Shown here one piece after another: positions 56,261 through 64,000 of a stretch of DNA of 64,000 nt (positions within the stretch are counted from its first letter, which is position 1; each line of letters starts with the position of its first letter). Made by a program: the position numbers and the translations under genes. The DNA comes from Tillus elongatus (lineage: Eukaryota > Arthropoda > Insecta > Coleoptera > Cleridae): the NCBI GenBank assembly GCA_964006375.1, contig OZ023265.1, positions 173,731,443-173,795,442 on the forward strand, written 5' to 3'. A model generated the notes under the pieces. The model saw only the letters and a program-made list of their open reading frames with translations. It searched no databases and was not told the DNA's origin.

Positions 56261-56504
56261 TATTGAAGAACACATTTTTTAAATTGTATATTATACAATG
56301 TATGTGTACCCAATTCGTAAGATGATCCAGTCTTAGGCAAAATTAGCGAACCCTTTAGTATACATTCTTGGTACCCCAAAAACTCATGGTTGTCGGTGAC
56401 CTTTAAGCTTGCATAAAAAAATATATGTGGCTGTATATATCCCACAGTACCGCATCATCAGCATTAGCATACATGCATACCTTTAACACCCCGAATCACC
56501 AAAA
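56261..56504. other. MFS intron, unassigned
   Basis: Nothing recognised. Confidence 0.35.
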
Positions 56505-56512
56505 CACATCTT

Positions 56513-56572
56513 TTTAAAGACCTGACGATCGTTTCACTAACAAAGTTGGCGTCACCAGAGGAAGAAAAATTC
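56513..56572 (-). ncRNA. Hammerhead-like motif of the Penelope element, left arm
   Basis: Minus strand: CTGGTGA, stem II CGCCAAC-TTT-GTTAGTG (one mismatch), GAAA, palindromic stem III ACG-AT-CGT, cleavage triplet GTC, stem I AGG/CCT plus outer A/T pairs. Conserved A6 of the core is G here (CTGGTGA for CTGANGA), so activity is doubtful. Confidence 0.55.
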
Positions 56573-56731
56573 TAACTACTTACTACTTATACTGAATTTT
56601 AGGTAAAGAACGATACCGAGAGGGAGACTAAATCACAGGCAATTTTTTTGTGCACTGTATTTTAATTGCAGAACGAGTTTTTAAACTTCCTTTATCACTT
56701 TAGCCGACAGCTTTAGGAATGTTTATCTGCA

Positions 56732-57053
56732 TCAAAGACGGAGCGCAAACAAAGGACTACAAACCAGTTGCGGAGCTCGGTTTAAGAAACTTTTGTTTTT
56801 TATTGCTCTAGAAATATAAATATTTTCGTACGCATCTAGCTTCGCTGACTGTCTAACATTTTTTATAAGCTTCAGATGTTCTTTATCAATATGGTGGTTA
56901 TTATCCTAAATATGTTGTGCTACGCATGACTTGTCTACACTACCGTATCTCAGCTGTGCCAGATGTTCACGAAATTTAGTCTCAATGGTTCTCTTAGTCT
57001 GCCCAACTTATTTAAGATTACAACCTTTACAACCTATCTCATAGATACCCGAC
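56732..57053 (-). pseudogene. GIY-YIG endonuclease domain of a Penelope-like element
   Basis: Reads SGIYEIGCKGCNLK, stop, VGQTKRTIETKFREHLAQLR, SVDKSCVAQHI, stop, DNNHHIDKEHLKLIKNVRQS, KLDAYENIYISRAIKNKSFL and NRAPQLVCSPLFALRL. The GIY..YVG motif (with a TAA where the Tyr codon belongs), catalytic Arg, EH..R helix and Glu of the LE..I block define the domain. Penelope uses it as its integration nuclease. Two in-frame stops. Confidence 0.8.
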
Positions 57054-57459
57054 ATTTCAGTGGCGATACGGTAGTGTAGACAAGTCATACGTGGCACAAC
57101 AGATTTGGGATAATAACCACTACATTGATAAATAAAATCTACAACTGATCAAAAATGTTAGACAGTCAGCGAAGCTAGATGCGTACGAAAGTATTTATGT
57201 TTACAGGGCAATAAAAAACAAAAGTTCCTTAAACCGAGCTCCGCCACTAGTTTGTAGTCCTCTGTTTGCGCTCTGTGTTTGATGCAGATAAACATTCCGA
57301 AACCTGTCAGGTAAAGTGATAAAGGTAGTTCAAAAACCCCGCCTGGAAATTAAAATACAATAAACCGAACATTTTTCTGCAATTTAGTCTCCCTCTCAGA
57401 ATAGTTCTTTACCCAAGACTCAGTATATAAGGTGATGTTAGTAGTGAGTAGTTCGAATT

Positions 57460-57520
57460 TTTTATCTTCTGGTGATGCTAACTTTGTTAGTGAAACGATC
57501 GTCAGGTCTTTAAAAAGATG
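57460..57520 (+). ncRNA. Hammerhead-like motif of the Penelope element, right arm
   Basis: Same motif on the plus strand: CTGGTGA (57469-57475), stem II TGCTAAC-TTT-GTTAGTG with all seven pairs possible, GAAA, ACGATCGT and GTC (57501-57503). It shares the A6-to-G change with the left arm. Confidence 0.55.
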
Positions 57521-57522
57521 TG

Positions 57523-57939
57523 TTGTGGTGATTTGGGTTCTCCAAGTGTACTTATCAGTGCTCATCACAGGTTCCAATCTTCACTTTGTCATCATTATAA
57601 CTTTAAAGACATTCATTTTCACAAATTCCGCACGAACATGAGATTTTGGTCCAGGAATATGTTTTATTGTGTTATTTGAACGAACACAACTATGCAAATT
57701 ATGGCGTTTTCCTCCATTTCATGGTCTTGTTATTTTCATAATATAAATTGAAAGGATTTGCAACGTCTTCCGGCAGTACTTCATTATCATCTAAAAATTT
57801 TTGTTACGAATCTGCTTCGTGGTTGTCCTGTTGTTTGATTTCTTCTCCTAATCATCTTCGTCTTCTTCATTATCTTCACTGGACAGTACGAGCCTGCCTT
57901 CAAACACACTTCTCTTATGCATTTATATGAATAAATAAC
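57523..57939. other. MFS intron, unassigned
   Basis: Nothing recognised beyond plain sequence. Confidence 0.35.
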
Positions 57940-61140
<3,201 letters not shown>

Positions 61141-61352
61141 GCTATAAAGACGTGACAGATTCCTGTTTAACATCTTAGTCAATTGTAGAGTAGACACTAA
61201 ACTTCTTATTAGTTCTCACACATGCCCTACCATACTATCGTGTAGCAATTTAATAACTCAAATTTACACCATATTCATTCAAATTACCCCGCTAACGTTA
61301 CTATGTCTACAGTATTTATAAATTCCAATTCTCTCTAGCTGGATTTTTTTAG
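61141..61352. other. MFS intron 1, acceptor side
   Basis: Plain intron sequence ending in the acceptor GGATTTTTTTAG (to 61352). Confidence 0.5.
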
Positions 61353-61530
61353 TGTAGCAGAGGAACCTATTTCGAAATGGAAATTTTGGAAACGGAGAAG
61401 ATACATTGTTGTCATATTGGCATTCTTTGGATTTTTTAATTCCTACTTTCTGAAAGCCAATCTAAGCATAGCAATTGTAGCAATGACAGAAATGAAAGAA
61501 ACAACTTTAGAGAATGGCACTACTGTACTT
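61353..61530 (+). CDS. MFS phosphate-cotransporter-like gene, second coding exon
   Basis: The exon encodes VAEEPISKWKFWKRRRYIVV-ILAFFGFFNSYFLKANLSIA-IVAMTEMKETTLENGTTVL. The first transmembrane helix with R-Y-x-V, FFGFFN.Y..K.NLSIAIVAMT is the signature of SLC17-type anion cotransporters (insect 'putative inorganic phosphate cotransporter', sialin and VGLUT relatives). The following Asn/Thr residues suit the glycosylated first extracellular loop. Acceptor at 61352, donor GTAAGT at 61531; both coding exons total 91 codons. Later exons with TM2-TM12 lie beyond the window or were not found. Confidence 0.8.
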
Positions 61531-61879
61531 GTAAGTATCAAAAGATGTACTAATTCACTAATGATCCAATAATTTTTACTGGCTTCCCTCAGTATTTGAT
61601 GCAGTGGCTTGTAGATTTTAACCCCATGCTTGGCAATACTCAGAAATCTGAGATGTATTTTTTTCGCTTATACTTGTTGGTGTTGATGGTAGTGGTAGTG
61701 GTGTTATTGCTGGTATCGGTAAATATGGCTTTCAGAATTTATACTTCATTGCCCGCAGACTTTTTTATTACTTTGGATATTCTACTACACGTACGCCACA
61801 TTTGAAAATGTGCCCGGAAATTGAAAACATAATTAAAAACCTTCAGCATCCACTAAGGCTATTAACAGCACCATGTATT
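61531..61879. other. MFS intron 2, unassigned part
   Basis: A 69-residue frame at 61596-61805 has a hydrophobic run but no splice support; I regard it as intron. Confidence 0.4.
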
Positions 61880-62001
61880 TCTTTTTTTATCGAATTTCTG
61901 TAGAAAAAATTCGCTAATGAGATCTCGACTTTTGAATTAGAAAACATTTATTTCTTTTAATTGGCATGAACTCGGGCTCCTAGAATATCAGGGGTCAGTT
62001 T

Positions 62002-62082
<81 letters not shown>

Positions 62083-62110
62083 ATATATGTATACATAAGT
62101 GTCGAAATTA
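61880..62110 (+). repeat. Helentron-like repeat, 5' end plus (TA)n
   Basis: Starts with the subterminal motif (CGAATTTCTGTAG near 61890), has the family blocks in plus orientation ('ggcatgaactcgggctccta') and enters (TA)n at 62014-62078. Confidence 0.55.
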
Positions 62111-62242
62111 CCGTGTTAGATCAGTTCATATAATTATGGATAAATTTTGCTGCAAATAAAAATAATTATGCTTGCAAACCATAAAATTAACATCTGTGTG
62201 CAGAGTGTTGGTGTTCAACATCCTGGTAAAAAATTAAGAAAA

Positions 62243-62470
62243 GGTCTTGTTGTAGCAAGTGCATTATGATAGTGAATTTCCATAAAAATATTTTAATAGC
62301 AAATATGTCTGCTTTCAATGAAAGCAGGCATCCAATTTTGTTACCAGTACAATTTATATAGTAGAAGCACCGATCAAAATAACGCTATTATTTGAAAAAG
62401 TACAAAATTTTTCCGAAAACGAACTTAAAATGTTCCTGAAAAAACTGGTCCGCTTTTCCTGGCCAACGAA
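62243..62470 (-). repeat. Helentron-like repeat, 3' end
   Basis: Degenerate stem-loop end (TTGTAGCAAGTGCATT), subterminal motif TAGTGAATTTCC and body up to CCTGGCCAACGAATG (62459-62473), where it is cut by the following non-LTR element or a (GT)n run. Confidence 0.55.
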
Positions 62471-62549
62471 TGTGTGTGCGTGTGTTCTTTTTTTAGTCTT
62501 AATTGCAGCGGCAGCAAACCTTTCTGGACTCTTGCTAAATCTATTGGGA

Positions 62550-64000
62550 ATAATTTCTGCAAGAGCACGTTCCCGCCTCTTGTTTCAGGATATGAAATTG
62601 TTTCTACCGCCCTGGGCAAGGCTGAACTTTTGCCTCGTTGTTTGCCGGCAATTCTACTCTCAACCCACCTCCAAATGTTCAACCACCAACAGTCCCCAAT
62701 GTCGCGCATAAAATGACGGATATCATTTTCAAAACTAAAAAGGTACGAAAGATGCCCTCTTCTCTTAATACCAAGAAAGCCTCTGGCCTTGACGAGATCT
62801 TAGCAATTGTTCTCAAACAATGCGCACCAGAACTTGCTCCTGTCTTGACTCGTCTGTTTCAGACATCTTACAATAGAGGAATATTCCCTAGTAACTGGAA
62901 AACTGCTCGATACAACCCGTCCCCAAGCTCTTCCTAGCAACGACAGGCCTATTTCTCTCCTCAGTCGTCTCTAAAGTGATGGAAAAGTATATAAACACCA
63001 AGTTACTAAAATTTCTTAAAAAACACAGTCTAATCCACGACAGGTAGTATGGATTCCGTCAGCTCAGATCAACTGACGACCTCCTTTCCTTTGTCACCGA
63101 TTCTTGAAACAAGTCTATGGAACTACACGGTGAATCCCAGATGGTCGCTCTAGACATATACAAAGCATTCGACCAGGTCTGACACGCAGCGCTGCTTAAT
63201 AAACTTCCGGTCTACGGCTTACCACCAAAACTCTGTACCTGGACAGCAAATTTCCTCTCCAACCGGCGCATTTCTGTTGTCGTAGAAGGCCATTCCTCCA
63301 AACTGTATCCTATTAATGCAGGAGTCCCTCAAGGTCCAGCTTTGGCCTTCACTTTGTTTCTTCTCCACATCAATGACCTTATCCCTAGCACATCCAACCC
63401 AGTTCACAGTTACGCGGACGACAGCACCCTTCACTCAAATAGACACTATTCTAAGCATGTCTCTCTGGCCCAATTAAATGAGGATCGCAGAAGGTTCTGT
63501 CTCTGTGGATCTCCAAAAAATATTAGATTGGGAAAGTAGAAATCTTGTACAATTCCACTCCACCAAATCTTAGTCGTGCTTTCTATCTCATAAGAGATAC
63601 ACCAGCCCTAGACCCATCACAATGAACAACCAAGTTATTCAAAGTAATGAGTCCTTTTCACTTGTTGGCATTTATGTGGATGGATATCTCAATTGGCACC
63701 AACATGTCACATCAATTGCAGAAGCGACTGCTAATAAATTAGGTTATCTCTTCCGGGCTCGCAAACATTTTTCATCAGCTAATCTCTATACCTTATACCC
63801 TTCACAAATAAGGCCAAACTTTGAATACTGCTCCCACATCTGGGGTGCCGCTGCCGCTTCTACACTCGCTATCCTGGAGTCCATTCAGAAGAGAGCTATA
63901 CGTCTGATCGGTAACCCTACGCTCATTCAAAGGTTGCCATCCCTTACCCACCGACGTGCCGTTGGTGACCTCTCTCTCTATTTTATAGATATCTGCACGG
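62550..64000 (+). pseudogene. Non-LTR (Jockey/CR1-group) reverse transcriptase, runs off the window
   Basis: Plus-strand frames give KKASGLDEILAIVLKQCAPE (62775-62835), FPSNWKTARY, SVVSKVMEKYINTKLLKFLK (62968-63020), MVALDIYKAFDQV (first palm Asp), NAGVPQGPALAFTLFLLHIN (63317-63377) and VHSYADDSTLHSN (63399-63437; YADD intact), then the thumb with NWHQHVTSIAEAT and IQKRAIRLIGNP-like text at 63880-63915. Frameshifts and stops, for example in place of the Trp after AFDQV, make it inactive. Closest relatives here are 25170-26240 and 44100-44640. Confidence 0.8.

Larger units (their letters stand above)
56505..57522. mobile_element. Penelope-like element remnant in inverted-repeat arrangement
   Basis: About 350 bp (56505-56865) recur inverted at 57150-57522 at roughly 85-90% identity by eye, separated by about 290 bp. 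The minus-strand arm and spacer encode the GIY-YIG endonuclease; both arms end in a hammerhead-like motif. Partial inverted copies next to a truncated element are typical of Penelope retroelements. The RT is absent. Confidence 0.7.

Noticed and set aside
61596..61805. Hydrophobic 69-residue frame near the MFS exon
   Set aside because: It does not continue the MFS family after TM1 and lacks a matching splice phase.

Overview
This is animal nuclear DNA, almost certainly from an insect. It is AT-rich, has spliced genes with consensus GT/AG sites, carries a short run of the insect telomere motif TTAGG, and is packed with arthropod-type transposable elements. The order cannot be fixed from this window; a large, repeat-rich genome (a beetle, for example) would fit.

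Three host genes are visible. (1) cnk, connector enhancer of KSR, lies on the minus strand. I could join seven coding exons (39457-39400, 26463-26300, 16904-16726, 15487-15319, 15207-15022, 12920-12670, 10606-10411) into an open 401-codon frame with all splice phases agreeing. It gives SAM, CRIC and PDZ domains; the PH-domain end lies beyond what I can find. Its introns, up to about 13 kb, hold most of the transposons here. (2) The last exon of an unrecognised minus-strand gene (45883-45069) is disrupted by a 35-bp tandem duplication. (3) The first two coding exons of an SLC17/inorganic-phosphate-cotransporter-like MFS gene lie on the plus strand (54512-54606 and 61353-61530).

The rest is mobile DNA in nested layers. 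At 1-344 there is a solo LTR with a heat-shock-type promoter. At 1995-3570 a DD34D mariner is split by a non-LTR insertion. At 3861-7318 there is a four-level nest: a Helentron-like microsatellite repeat contains a DD41D Tc1/mariner element, which contains a second Helentron-like repeat, which contains a hammerhead-ribozyme unit. Non-LTR fragments occupy 9.3-17.6 kb. At 17613-20609 a hAT-like element holds a Jockey copy. At 20694-25006 a pogo/Tigger element carries seven copies of a 173-bp satellite. At 26925-34156 lies a gypsy-type endogenous errantivirus with identical LTRs and gag, pol and env, inserted in a (TA)n tract. Two hAT-like elements with 8-bp duplications occupy 35523-37288 and 39573-41107; the second lies 115 bp upstream of the cnk start codon. 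More DD41D and Helentron-like copies fill 41.6-53.2 kb. A pogo element with a PHD-finger tail, a Penelope-like inverted repeat with hammerhead motifs and a CR1/Jockey-like element lie in the MFS intron (55-61.1 kb). A non-LTR copy runs off the end.

Recurrent themes are long (TA)n tracts, mostly inside one repeat family, used as landing sites by TA- and TATA-preferring elements; self-cleaving RNA motifs; and reverse transcriptase copies with a damaged active-site Asp. Family names come from motifs read by eye, without database searches.
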